A stretch of 64,000 nucleotides of DNA from Pseudomonas entomophila (GCF_013523165.1 NZ_JAAMQI010000004.1:62001-126000); one strand, 5' to 3'; positions 17,341 through 26,650 are shown, numbered from the stretch's first letter. Notes: generated from the letters alone by a model not told the origin. Numbers and translations: made by a program.

Positions 17341-18126
17341 ATGAAGAACACCCTGCTGTTGACCGCCCTCGCTGCCGCGCTGTCCCTGAGCTCCCTGGCC
17401 CAGGCCGCCGAGAAGCTGATCGTGGCCGCTACGCCTGTGCCGCACGCCGAGATCCTCGAACTGGTCAAGCCGACCCTGGCCAAGGAAGGCGTGGACCTGG
17501 AGATCAAGGTCTTCACCGACTACGTTCAGCCCAACGTGCAGGTCGACCAGAAACGCCTGGATGCCAACTACTTCCAGACCCTGCCGTACCTCAAGAGCTT
17601 CAACGAAGGGAAGGGCACGCACCTGGAAACCGTGGTCGGCGTGCACGTCGAACCCTTCGGCGGCTATTCCAAGAAGGTCAAGAGCCTGGAAGAGCTGAAG
17701 GATGGCGCGACCGTGGCCATTCCCAACGAAGGCAGCAACAGTGGCCGTGCGTTGATTCTGCTGCAGAAGGCCGGGCTGATCACGCTGAAAGACCCGAAGA
17801 ACGCCTTGGCCACGCCGAAGGACATCGCCGAGAACCCGAAAAAGCTGAAATTCCGCGAACTGGAATCGGCCATGCTGCCACGCGTGCTGGACCAGGTCGA
17901 CCTGGACATGATCAACACCAACTACGCCCTCGAAGCCGGCCTGAACCCGGCCAAGGACGCCTTGGTGATCGAAGGCAGCGACTCGCCCTACGTGAACTTC
18001 CTGGTCGCCCGTCCTGACAACAAGGACAGCGACGCCATGCAGAAACTGGCCAAGGCGCTGACCAGCCCGGAAGTGAAGGCGTTCATCGAGAAGAAGTACA
18101 GCGGCGCGGTGCTGCCGGCGTTCTGA
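17341..18126 (+). CDS. MetQ/NlpA-family substrate-binding protein
   Basis: A 261-residue periplasmic protein of the NlpA/MetQ family. The signal peptide ends SSLAQA-AEKL near residue 22; it lacks a lipobox cysteine, unlike E. coli MetQ. Family motifs include ATPVPHAEILE, FTDYVQPN, LDANYFQTLPYL and NTNYALEAGLNP. Homologues bind methionine or related sulfur compounds for import by MetNI. No MetN or MetI gene is adjacent, so it is an orphan that must use a transporter elsewhere. Strong terminator follows. Confidence 0.88.
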   Translation: MKNTLLLTALAAALSLSSLAQAAEKLIVAATPVPHAEILELVKPTLAKEGVDLEIKVFTDYVQPNVQVDQKRLDANYFQTLPYLKSFNEGKGTHLETVVGVHVEPFGGYSKKVKSLEELKDGATVAIPNEGSNSGRALILLQKAGLITLKDPKNALATPKDIAENPKKLKFRELESAMLPRVLDQVDLDMINTNYALEAGLNPAKDALVIEGSDSPYVNFLVARPDNKDSDAMQKLAKALTSPEVKAFIEKKYSGAVLPAF

Positions 18127-18156
18127 TGTTCGTGTGATGCCTGTCGAATGAGTGAC

Positions 18157-18184
18157 TGGGGCCGCCATGCGGCCCCATTTTTTT
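18157..18184 (+). terminator. Rho-independent terminator after the metQ-like gene
   Basis: TGGGGCCGC (18157-18165) pairs with GCGGCCCCA (18169-18177) around a 3-nt loop, followed by seven T residues. The rest of 18127-18433 holds no gene I can support, only the presumed promoter of the PAAR gene, including a GTTTCCAGC direct repeat at 18388 and 18403. Confidence 0.88.
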
Positions 18185-18433
18185 GGAGCGACGTGGTGGG
18201 CCTGGACCCAGATTCAAGTTGCTTCACGCGTCTTCATCGTCGACCACTGACGGGTGCCTGCCGCTCGTTTCGACAAGCTACAGCGCGACGTTGCCTTTCA
18301 AAACGTCAGGGCGTGACACCTGTTGCGTAGAAACTTCCTAAAGTGTTGTAGCCCCTTTCCCAAACTCCGTTGCTTTACAGAAATCCCGTTTCCAGCCTGC
18401 TAGTTTCCAGCGTTTCGCACAGGGAACTTGCAC

Positions 18434-19879
18434 ATGGCGCGCGTGAGTCTGGATGGCAAAGGTCAGGCGGTCGATGGGGATCTCACCACCACTGGCGCGC
18501 TCTGCATCGCCAGTGGCAGATCGTATGCCGCAGGTGGCCGGAACGTCCTGCGCGAGGGTGACACCACCACGGCATGCCCAGCCTGTGGCAAGCCTGGTGT
18601 CATCGTCGAAGGCTGCCCCCATTTCCTTAGCGACGATCGCAGGGTCGCGATCGATGGCGCGCTGATTGCGTGTGGATGCCCGTCCGGGGCCAATCGAGTC
18701 GTCGCGCCGCTGCACGAGAGCCCTGGCAACACACGGGCTTCCGAGGCAAGCACCGCCATGGCCAATGCGGGGTCAACCCCTCCCGGCTCTCAATCCCTGC
18801 AGCCTCGACCGTCCCAACCTGCTTCCCTCCAACCAACCTATTCCGAACCCATGCTCGTCGCGCCACCGGGCACGCTAGAGCCAGGGTTCTTCATCGTTCC
18901 GCGCAGCATGTCCGGTCCAGACGTTCTGTTCTATCTGTCGGACCGGCAGTTGAAGATGCCGATCGAGTACGTGAAGCGGCTGAATCCCACGTTCGACGAA
19001 GGCTTCAAGGCGGGTGAGATGTTCGTGCTGGCCGATCCCGACAGTCAGCAGGCGTGCAGTCGGATGGAGGCACAGTTGATGGCCGCGGCAGAACGTGTAC
19101 GTCGACACGTGTCTTCGCTGAGTGTCGAGGAGGCGGATTTCATGACACGCAACTTGCCTGAAATCGCCGCACTGTTGGGCAAGGCGAGTAGCGCCATGGG
19201 CGTGGTGGGGGCGATGGCGGGAAAGATTCTGGACGACGTGTCGCGAAGTCTGAAGGCGTTATCGCAATTGCACAGGGATGAGTTTGATCGGACAGGCAAG
19301 CTTCAAAGCCAGGCGTTCTTTGACCAGCGTAAGACAATATTCAAGGATCTGGAAGCTCAGTTGAAGGTTGGGTTCTTGAACAAACGGATGAATCTTGGGA
19401 ACTATGACACGCTGCGCCGTGATCTGGGTATTTCCTCGAAAAGTCTTGTTCATCACTGGAGCAAGGCAGGTGTGGCAGGTGAGATACCGGGCTATGCAAC
19501 ACACATGGATAAGGTGACGGCGATGAGTAAATATCTGCATTCAGGAGGTTATATCGGCATAGGTGTAGGTGGTGCTTCGTCTGCGCTTAAAATAAAAGAA
19601 GTTTGCGCCGCCGGTCGCAACGAAACCTGTAAAAGGATAACAATCACCGAGGTGTCAAGTTTCGGTGTGGGTTTGGGTGGAGGCGCAGCAGGTGGCAAAC
19701 TATCAAACATGGTTGCCGCCAAACTGTGCATTAGTGCTTCACCGCTGCGCACTGTTGTCTGTAGCGTAGCTGTCGTAGGTGCAGGCGCTTGGACAGGTGC
19801 TTCGGTAGGGGCAGCGATAGGTGAGGGAGTGGGCAATTACACAGGAGAGCTCATCTATGATCATACATTTATTGACTGA
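18434..19879 (+). CDS. PAAR-domain protein, putative type VI secretion effector
   Basis: A 481-residue protein. Residues 1-90 look like a PAAR spike tip with likely zinc ligands Cys48, Cys51, Cys61, His63, Cys80 and Cys82. Residues 95-145 are a Pro/Ser/Gln linker. Residues 150-200 resemble a LysM-type module (GFFIVPRS ... YVKRLNPTF ... AGEMFVLADP). Residues 205-370 are mostly helical. Residues 371-470 hold three Gly/Ala-rich hydrophobic stretches (GGYIGIGVGGASSA, FGVGLGGGAAGG, SVAVVGAGAWTGASVGAAIG) typical of membrane-inserting toxins. Base composition turns AT-rich in the last third. ATG 18434 is preceded by AGGGA. It overlaps a small membrane-protein gene, the probable immunity partner. No other type VI genes are in the window. 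The pore-forming role is inferred. Confidence 0.75.
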   Translation: MARVSLDGKGQAVDGDLTTTGALCIASGRSYAAGGRNVLREGDTTTACPACGKPGVIVEGCPHFLSDDRRVAIDGALIACGCPSGANRVVAPLHESPGNTRASEASTAMANAGSTPPGSQSLQPRPSQPASLQPTYSEPMLVAPPGTLEPGFFIVPRSMSGPDVLFYLSDRQLKMPIEYVKRLNPTFDEGFKAGEMFVLADPDSQQACSRMEAQLMAAAERVRRHVSSLSVEEADFMTRNLPEIAALLGKASSAMGVVGAMAGKILDDVSRSLKALSQLHRDEFDRTGKLQSQAFFDQRKTIFKDLEAQLKVGFLNKRMNLGNYDTLRRDLGISSKSLVHHWSKAGVAGEIPGYATHMDKVTAMSKYLHSGGYIGIGVGGASSALKIKEVCAAGRNETCKRITITEVSSFGVGLGGGAAGGKLSNMVAAKLCISASPLRTVVCSVAVVGAGAWTGASVGAAIGEGVGNYTGELIYDHTFID

Positions 19880-20264
19880 TTTCCTGCACTCACTTTGGGG
19901 GTTGCTTTTTCTTTTGGCACCTTTTGTTTTGATTGTAATCGCGTTAGGGATTGATGTGCATATTGTCATCTCTAATCAATTTAATATTATGTTACGTGCG
20001 TTGACGAACAGCCCAGCGATATCGAGCTTTTCCCTGATGTGGAATGGGCGCAGTCTAAAGTCAAAGGTCATGCTCATTTCCAGCGTCAGCGCTTTGTTCA
20101 TGTGGCCCGAGTACTTCATGCGCAAGGGTTTATTGGATGTACAGGACAATCGCTCATTTCCGATAGGCCTAAGACGTAAGATAATGATCTCCGCATGGCT
20201 CAATACGATCGGATGTGTATGGCTCGTCCTGGCAGGCGGCGCTGTGAAGATCACGCGGTTATGA
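19857..20264 (+). CDS. Small membrane protein, putative immunity protein
   Basis: A 135-residue protein with three likely membrane segments near residues 12-38, 71-86 and 110-130. No domain recognised. It overlaps the end of the PAAR effector gene by 23 bases in another frame, and ATG 19857 has AGGAG nine bases upstream inside the effector gene. A GTG at 19821 is a longer alternative without a ribosome site. It is clearly more AT-rich than its neighbours, as is usual for effector-immunity cargo. Location in the inner membrane would suit protection against a membrane-targeting toxin; that is inference. Confidence 0.65.
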   Translation: MIIHLLTDFLHSLWGLLFLLAPFVLIVIALGIDVHIVISNQFNIMLRALTNSPAISSFSLMWNGRSLKSKVMLISSVSALFMWPEYFMRKGLLDVQDNRSFPIGLRRKIMISAWLNTIGCVWLVLAGGAVKITRL

Positions 20265-20415
20265 GCGGCAGTCAGGCGCTTGTCGTTTGACGCTGTGTTC
20301 GAGCTAAGGCCCTTTTGCCAAACCACACACCTGCAAAATCCTTGTGCATTCTCCCCCTCTCCACGGTCCGATCTTCGACGCCTGTCGCGCCCAGCCCTGC
20401 CTTGAAGGATCCCCC

Positions 20416-20979
20416 ATGCAATTGACCGAAAAACAGAAGATGCTCAGTGGCCTGCTCTACCGGCCCACCTGCCCGGAGCTGCTGGCCGAGCAGACCGCCA
20501 ATGCCCAGTGGATGCAGCACTACAACACCAGCGATGTCGCCAACCAGGACCTGCGCAACGGGTTGCTCGACGCGCATTTCGCGGCGGTCGGCGAGGCGGT
20601 GACGATTCGCCCGCCGTTCTACTGCGACTATGGCTACAACATCAGCGTCGGCGCACGCAGCTTCCTGAATTTCGGTTGCGTGATCCTCGACGTGCTCCCT
20701 GTCCACATCGGCGAGGACTGCCACATCGGCCCAGGCGTGCACATCTACACGGTCGACCATCCTCAACAGGCCGGCATCCGCCGCACGGGGCTGGAAAGCG
20801 GCAAGCCGGTGACCCTCGGCAACAACGTCTGGATCGGCGGCGGGGCGATCATCCTGCCAGGCATCACCATCGGCGATGACGCCGTGGTCGGGGCGGGCAG
20901 TGTGGTGACCCATGACGTGCCGGCCGGGACGGTGGTCGTGGGCAATCCGGCACGTGTCCGGGAGCCGCAGGACGCGTAG
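20416..20979 (+). CDS. Maltose/galactoside O-acetyltransferase family protein
   Basis: A 187-residue left-handed beta-helix acetyltransferase. The N-terminal Mac domain (TEKQKMLSGLLYRPTCPELL) is followed by hexapeptide repeats such as VHIGEDCHIGPGVHIYTVDH, which carries the catalytic His, and NNVWIGGGAIILPGITIGDD. The family uses acetyl-CoA to acetylate sugars such as maltose or glucose, probably as detoxification. GAAGGA lies upstream of ATG 20416. It is separate from the effector islet, with normal GC content. Confidence 0.88.
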   Translation: MQLTEKQKMLSGLLYRPTCPELLAEQTANAQWMQHYNTSDVANQDLRNGLLDAHFAAVGEAVTIRPPFYCDYGYNISVGARSFLNFGCVILDVLPVHIGEDCHIGPGVHIYTVDHPQQAGIRRTGLESGKPVTLGNNVWIGGGAIILPGITIGDDAVVGAGSVVTHDVPAGTVVVGNPARVREPQDA

Positions 20980-21048
20980 GCCCTCGCACGGCCTGCGCCT
21001 TGCCATCCCTGGCATGACAGCCGAAGATGGCCGCTTCACTGCCCGTGG

Positions 21049-21993
21049 ATGTGCCCGATGTCTCCCTCGTTCCAGCCTGATCTGCTCCGTGCGAGCCTGG
21101 CGCCTCTGGCTGATGGCCAGCCCTTGTCCAGCGACGCCGAGGCCTACCGACGCTTCTACAGCCTGGCATTGCCGGGGCAGAGCTGGCTGGGTGGCTTCAC
21201 GGTGGCGGGCTTCGAGCTGGTCGGGCAGGTCTGGCTGCCGGCCGCCCCGGTCAAGCCGGCCGGTACGGTGTTCGTCCTGCACGGCTTCTATGACCACATG
21301 GGGCTTTACCGACATGTGATCGAATGGGCGTTGGCCCGTGGTCAGGCGGTGATCAGTTGCGATTTGCCGGGTCATGGGCTGTCCAGCGGCACGAGGGCCA
21401 GCATCGCTGATTTCGCCATCTACCAGCAGGTTCTGGACGGGCTGCTCGAACAGGCGCGGCTGTTGGACCTGCCGCGTCCCTGGCACGTCTGCGGGCAAAG
21501 CACGGGCGGTGCGATCGCGATCGATCATGTGCTGCATCAAGGGGATTCGAGCCCGATCGACGGGCAGGTCGTGTTGCTGGCGCCGTTGGTCAGGCCGTCT
21601 GCCTGGCACCGCTCGCGGTTGAGCTACAGCGTGCTCCGGCATTTCGTCGACGGCATCGACCGGCGCTTCACGGCCAACAGCAACGACCCCGCCTTCCTGC
21701 CGTTTCTCCAGGCCGATCCGTTGCAGCCGCGCCGTCTGCCGACGGCCTGGGTCGGGGCGATGTTCAACTGGGTCAAGTACATCGAGGCCGCGCCCAGCAG
21801 CCTGCGCACGCCATTGATCATCCAGGGCCAGGCCGACGCCACGGTGGACTGGGCGTACAACCTCAAGGTGCTCAAGCGCAAGTTCGAGGGCGCCCAGGTG
21901 CTGATGCTGCCCGAGGCGCGGCATCACCTGGTCAACGAGCTGCCCGACATTCGCGAGCGCTACTTCACCTTCATTGGCCAGCGCCTGGGCTGA
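21049..21993 (+). CDS. Alpha/beta hydrolase, monoacylglycerol-lipase-like
   Basis: A 314-residue hydrolase of the Hydrolase_4 (lysophospholipase/monoglyceride lipase) type. The oxyanion region VFVLHGFYDHMGLYRHVIEW and DLPGHGLSSG precede the nucleophile elbow GQSTGG. The acid is probably in IIQGQADATVDW and the His in PEARHHLVNE. Start is ATG 21049 or ATG 21058; neither has a strong ribosome site. Its stop codon directly abuts the stop of the convergent gene on the other strand. Substrate unknown. Confidence 0.85.
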   Translation: MCPMSPSFQPDLLRASLAPLADGQPLSSDAEAYRRFYSLALPGQSWLGGFTVAGFELVGQVWLPAAPVKPAGTVFVLHGFYDHMGLYRHVIEWALARGQAVISCDLPGHGLSSGTRASIADFAIYQQVLDGLLEQARLLDLPRPWHVCGQSTGGAIAIDHVLHQGDSSPIDGQVVLLAPLVRPSAWHRSRLSYSVLRHFVDGIDRRFTANSNDPAFLPFLQADPLQPRRLPTAWVGAMFNWVKYIEAAPSSLRTPLIIQGQADATVDWAYNLKVLKRKFEGAQVLMLPEARHHLVNELPDIRERYFTFIGQRLG

Positions 21994-22746
21994 TCAGCGC
22001 AGGTCGCCGTTCGCCTGGCCGACGGCCAACCCGGCGCGGATGGCGGCCAGGGCGGCCTTGTAGTACGCCTGACCGTCGCTGGACTCGGCGAACGTGGAGA
22101 ACGCTTCGAGCTCTTCGTCCGATAGGTCACGGTAGACGTACAGCAGGGTATTGGGCAGGTCGGCACCGATCTGTTGCATCAAGCGCTGACGCTGCCCGTC
22201 CAGCAGGCCCTGGGCCTGACCACCACCGAACAGCCCAGGGATCATCGAACTAAGGCTGTCGGCGGCGACCCCGGCAATGGCCAGGCTGACCTCGGCCCCG
22301 GCTTCGCGGGCGGGCAGGGCGTCGATCAGGTGGCCGATGGTCAACAGGCGGTTGTCGCTGGCCTGGACCTTGGGCAGGCCCTGAGCGTTCCGGGCCAACT
22401 GGTCCTTGCGCGTGGCCAGCAGCTCGGCGGCGACGATCTTGCGCCCCAGCGGCGACTCGAAGAAGGCCAGGGCGGGCGCCGGATCGGGCAGGTGGGCGCG
22501 CAGCTGGGCCTGGGCGCGCGTGTCCATGGCCTGGGGCTGGAAGCGCTGGCTGCTGTTGGTGACCAAGGCCTGGTACACCGCCGGTGGCAGGCTGTCGCGG
22601 TAACGCTGCTGGGCAGCGTCCAGCGCATCGGTGAAATGCGCGCGCTGCTCTGGCCAGCCGGCCGCCTTGTACAAGGTGTCGAGGCTGTCGGCCCAGGCAG
22701 GCGTGATGCAGATCATCAGCAGAAACGAGTAAAACACGCGGCGCAT
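21994..22746 (-). CDS. Exported DUF2059-like protein
   Basis: A 250-residue protein with a Sec signal peptide (MRRVFYSFLLMICITPAWA) and a periplasmic helical body. The segment ALAFFESPLGRKI matches the DUF2059 hallmark, and a second, weaker copy (ELEAFSTFAESSDGQAYYKA) lies near the C-terminus, suggesting an internal duplication. Function unknown. It is convergent with the lipase-like gene without any spacer, so the two messages must terminate within each other. Confidence 0.6.
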   Translation of the reverse strand: MRRVFYSFLLMICITPAWADSLDTLYKAAGWPEQRAHFTDALDAAQQRYRDSLPPAVYQALVTNSSQRFQPQAMDTRAQAQLRAHLPDPAPALAFFESPLGRKIVAAELLATRKDQLARNAQGLPKVQASDNRLLTIGHLIDALPAREAGAEVSLAIAGVAADSLSSMIPGLFGGGQAQGLLDGQRQRLMQQIGADLPNTLLYVYRDLSDEELEAFSTFAESSDGQAYYKAALAAIRAGLAVGQANGDLR

Positions 22747-22850
22747 TCAGGACTCCTGTCGGCAGGGCGCTATTGTCCGTGGCACGGCCTGGCTTTGTCG
22801 AGATGTCCGCGCGCGGGGCCGCCAAGTAGCACTGTTGGTTTATCCGGCTT

Positions 22851-23492
22851 ATGGATACTATGCGCGGCATGCACATCTCTCCGGATCACCCCACCCTTTC
22901 GCTGATCGTCGACGACCTGGTCGAGCACGGTTGGTCGCAGCGGCAGCTGCCTGTGACACTCGACCTGCTCGAGGGGCTGGCGTTCGAGTGCAGGCAGCGC
23001 GCGGCCGACGGAGCGTTGTTGCCCGCCGGCGTCGGGCGTGGTTCGGCGCAAGGCGTACGCGAAGGCATTCGGGGCGACCAGATCCAATGGATCGAGCCGG
23101 GTCAGTCAGCCGTCTGCGACCAGTACCTGGACGTCATGGACACGCTGCGCCAGGCGCTCAATCGGCACCTGTTCCTGGGGCTGGAAGAGTACGAATGCCA
23201 TTTTGCCCTGTACCCGCCAGGCGCTTTCTACAAGCAGCACCTGGACCGCTTCCTCGATGACGATCGACGGATGGTCACTGCCGTGCTCTACCTGAACCCG
23301 GACTGGCAGGCAGAGCAGGGCGGCCAGTTGCGCATGGTGCTGCCGGACGGCAGCGGGCATGACGTATTCCCGACGGCAGGATGTCTGGTGGTGTTCATGT
23401 CGGACGCCATCCCCCACGAAGTCCTGCCGGCCACGCGTGATCGCCTGTCGCTGAGCGGCTGGTTCAGGCGACGCGGCCAGGAGCCGTTCTGA
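22851..23492 (+). CDS. 2-oxoglutarate/Fe(II) prolyl-hydroxylase-like dioxygenase
   Basis: A 213-residue cytoplasmic dioxygenase. The iron triad is His130, Asp132 (YKQHLDRF) and His189 (AIPHEVLP), and Arg198 in RDRLSLSGWFR would bind 2-oxoglutarate. The GIRGDQIQWIE segment and overall length match the pseudomonad PHD-type prolyl hydroxylase, known in P. putida to hydroxylate a proline of elongation factor Tu. That substrate is family knowledge, not visible here. Start is ATG 22851 or in-frame ATGs at 22860 and 22869; ribosome sites are weak. Transcribed divergently from the DUF2059-like gene. Confidence 0.82.
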   Translation: MDTMRGMHISPDHPTLSLIVDDLVEHGWSQRQLPVTLDLLEGLAFECRQRAADGALLPAGVGRGSAQGVREGIRGDQIQWIEPGQSAVCDQYLDVMDTLRQALNRHLFLGLEEYECHFALYPPGAFYKQHLDRFLDDDRRMVTAVLYLNPDWQAEQGGQLRMVLPDGSGHDVFPTAGCLVVFMSDAIPHEVLPATRDRLSLSGWFRRRGQEPF

Positions 23493-23543
23493 GCCGGGCA
23501 CGGGCGCGACCGCACGGGTGACGGGCCCTTGCGCCAGGACGCA

Positions 23544-24032
23544 TCACTGCTCGGCGGTGGTCTCCAGCGGTACCTTGAGCCACTTCTCCTCCAGCGCGGT
23601 CAGCCGACCGTCGGCCTTGATCCGTTGCATGGCGTTGTTGACCGCCGACTCGAAGGCCGGGTTGTCCTTCTGGAACGGAATGACCAAGGCCTGATCGCGG
23701 TAAGGCTGGCTGACGTCCACGGCCGACCCCTCGGCCGCGGTCGGTTTGGTCTGGTTCAAGGCCATGTCGTACTTGCCGTTTTCGATGCCGTCGAGCATGT
23801 CGTCCGCCGGCGTCTCGATGATCGCCGCGCGCACGTCCAGCTCCTGGGCCAGGGCCTGGCCCAACTCGACCTCGAAGCCTGTCAGCCGCTGCGCCTGCTT
23901 GAAGGCGTAAGGCGGGGTGTCGGCCTGCACGGCGATACGCAGCTCGCCCCGGTCATTCACTTCGTCCAGCAGTTCGGCCTGCGCCAGTGGACTGAGGAAT
24001 GTGGTCAGCAGCAAGGCTGTGGTCAATCGCAT
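23544..24032 (-). CDS. Shortened amino-acid-type solute-binding protein (lobe II missing)
   Basis: A 162-residue exported protein; signal peptide ends SPLAQA near residue 19. The first lobe of the SBP_bac_3 family is intact (RGELRIAVQADTPPYAF, LTGFEVELGQALAQEL, NGKYDMALNQTKPT, VSQPYRDQALVI). The text then jumps straight to the C-terminal segment NPAFESAVNNAMQRIKADG ... EEKWLK. The roughly 80-90 residues that form lobe II in normal 240-280 residue members are absent, with no frameshift. It may be a stable small derivative or a decaying gene. No ABC transporter genes are adjacent. Confidence 0.72.
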   Translation of the reverse strand: MRLTTALLLTTFLSPLAQAELLDEVNDRGELRIAVQADTPPYAFKQAQRLTGFEVELGQALAQELDVRAAIIETPADDMLDGIENGKYDMALNQTKPTAAEGSAVDVSQPYRDQALVIPFQKDNPAFESAVNNAMQRIKADGRLTALEEKWLKVPLETTAEQ

Positions 24033-24259
24033 GAGAAGGCCCCTTCATGTTCGGCAAATAGGTGACGGCTGCCGAGGCTTTTTATCCTTCGCCCCGGTCA
24101 AGCGCTGGGTCTGACCGCAAGTTAAGCGCAATGTTTGAGGGCGATCACGCGTTTTTATCGCCGCCGAGCCAGGAGAGGGCCTGACGGCTGGAGAGAAGGC
24201 ACGATGAACGTGCACAGGAAGCAGCCCGTGGCCGATCGGCCCTGGTGCCTGGAACGACG

Positions 24260-24291
24260 AAGGGCCGGGGGTCGACGACCGCCCGGCCCTT
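24260..24291 (-). terminator. Hairpin downstream of serA
   Basis: A 10-bp perfect inverted repeat (AAGGGCCGGG / CCCGGCCCTT) with a 12-nt loop lies 32 bases beyond the serA stop. On the minus strand no T-run follows, so it may be a weak or factor-assisted terminator. Confidence 0.45.
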
Positions 24292-24322
24292 CAGGCAGAC
24301 CCCCTCGAGCGGGGGCTGCGGA

Positions 24323-25552
<1,230 letters not shown>

Positions 25553-25700
25553 CTGCGTAAACCTGTGTCCCGGAGATAGAAAATGGCAGGGAGGTGAAGC
25601 GGCGCGGCATCGGCCTTAGCACGAATGGCGGGAGGGCAATGCTAGCATACGCGACCCGCTCTGAGCCGATTCCGACAGGTGAAGCGTGCTCAGGCTGACC

Positions 25701-25950
25701 ATGAACGTTTCGAGGGTTCACCCTGTGATCGGTTCTCACGCAGTGGCCGCACTGACGACGCTTCTGGATCCTGACAAGCTTCTTGCCGACCCGCCTGGCA
25801 GGGGGCACGCTGAGCATGGAGTCGGCATGACCAGGCGCGACTGTCCGGGCTGTAGCGCCCCTGGCAAAAATCACCTGCACGAAGGCGGCCAAGGCCGTAT
25901 TCGACCCGAACGGCATCATGAATCCGGGTAAGATCTTCGCTTCCGAATGA
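25701..25950 (+). pseudogene. Remnant of an FAD-binding oxidase (D-2-hydroxyglutarate dehydrogenase type)
   Basis: An ATG at 25701 leads to AALTTLLDPDKLLADP, which resembles the N-terminus of FAD-linked D-2-hydroxyglutarate dehydrogenases. It runs directly into AEHGVGMTRRD, the conserved motif near their C-terminus, so about 400 codons are missing. After a frameshift the tail AKAVFDPNGIMNPGKIF continues to TGA 25950, the classical family ending. The gene is thus only its two ends joined by a large internal deletion plus a shift. In other P. putida strains I recall an intact oxidase divergent from serA at this place. It should make no functional enzyme. Confidence 0.75.
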
Positions 25951-25976
25951 CAGCCGCGTCGGCACAGGAGTCAGCA

Positions 25977-26642
25977 ATGAGCTACAAGCACGCGTACGTG
26001 GACGGCACCCCCATCCATTTCCCGCTGGGCAAAGTGGTGTGTATCGGTCGCAACTATGCCGAACATGCCAAGGAGCTGAACAATCCGGTGCCGACCGAGC
26101 CCCTGCTGTTCATCAAGCCCGGCAGTTGCACGGTGCCCCTGAACAGCGGCTTCCGCATCCCGACCGAGCGAGGCTCGGTGCATTACGAGGCCGAGATCGC
26201 CGTGCTGCTCGGCAAGTCGCTGTCGACCCAGCCCAGCGAAGAGGAAGTGCGTGACGCCATTTCCGGTTTCGCGCCGGCGCTGGACCTGACCCTGCGCGAT
26301 CTGCAGGCCAGGCTCAAGGAAAAAGGCCTGCCCTGGGAACTGGCCAAGAGCTTCGATGGGGGCTGCGTGCTGCCGCCGTTCGTCCCGGCCAGCGCTTTTG
26401 GCGACCTGGCCGACATCGGCATTCGCCTGAGCATCAACGGTGAAGTGCGCCAGGATGGCAGCAGCGCCTTGATGCTCAACCCCATCGTGCCGATGATCCA
26501 GCACATGGCCGCCCATTTTTCCCTGCAGGCCGGGGACGTGATCCTGACCGGTACGCCAGCCGGTGTGGGCCCGTTGAACGTGGGCGATACGCTGGTGCTG
26601 GAGTTGCCGGGCGTGAGTCGTTTCGAAAGCCGCGTGCTCTGA
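25977..26642 (+). CDS. Fumarylacetoacetate hydrolase-family protein
   Basis: A 221-residue protein of the FAH superfamily, small YcgM/FAHD1-like class. Motifs include KVVCIGRNYAEHAKEL, the metal-binding HYEAEIAVLLG, DLTLRDLQ, KSFDGGCVLPPF and GDVILTGTPAGVGPL. Members act as acylpyruvate hydrolases or oxaloacetate decarboxylases/tautomerases; which one cannot be told. CAGGAG lies six bases before ATG 25977. The ribosome site lies just beyond the oxidase remnant, so it may have been the downstream gene of that unit. Confidence 0.9.
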   Translation: MSYKHAYVDGTPIHFPLGKVVCIGRNYAEHAKELNNPVPTEPLLFIKPGSCTVPLNSGFRIPTERGSVHYEAEIAVLLGKSLSTQPSEEEVRDAISGFAPALDLTLRDLQARLKEKGLPWELAKSFDGGCVLPPFVPASAFGDLADIGIRLSINGEVRQDGSSALMLNPIVPMIQHMAAHFSLQAGDVILTGTPAGVGPLNVGDTLVLELPGVSRFESRVL

Positions 26643-26650
26643 CGTCCATC

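Noticed and set aside
20980..21048. Possible small gene between the acetyltransferase and the lipase-like hydrolase
   Set aside because: Only 69 bases, with no ribosome site plus frame that could make a protein.
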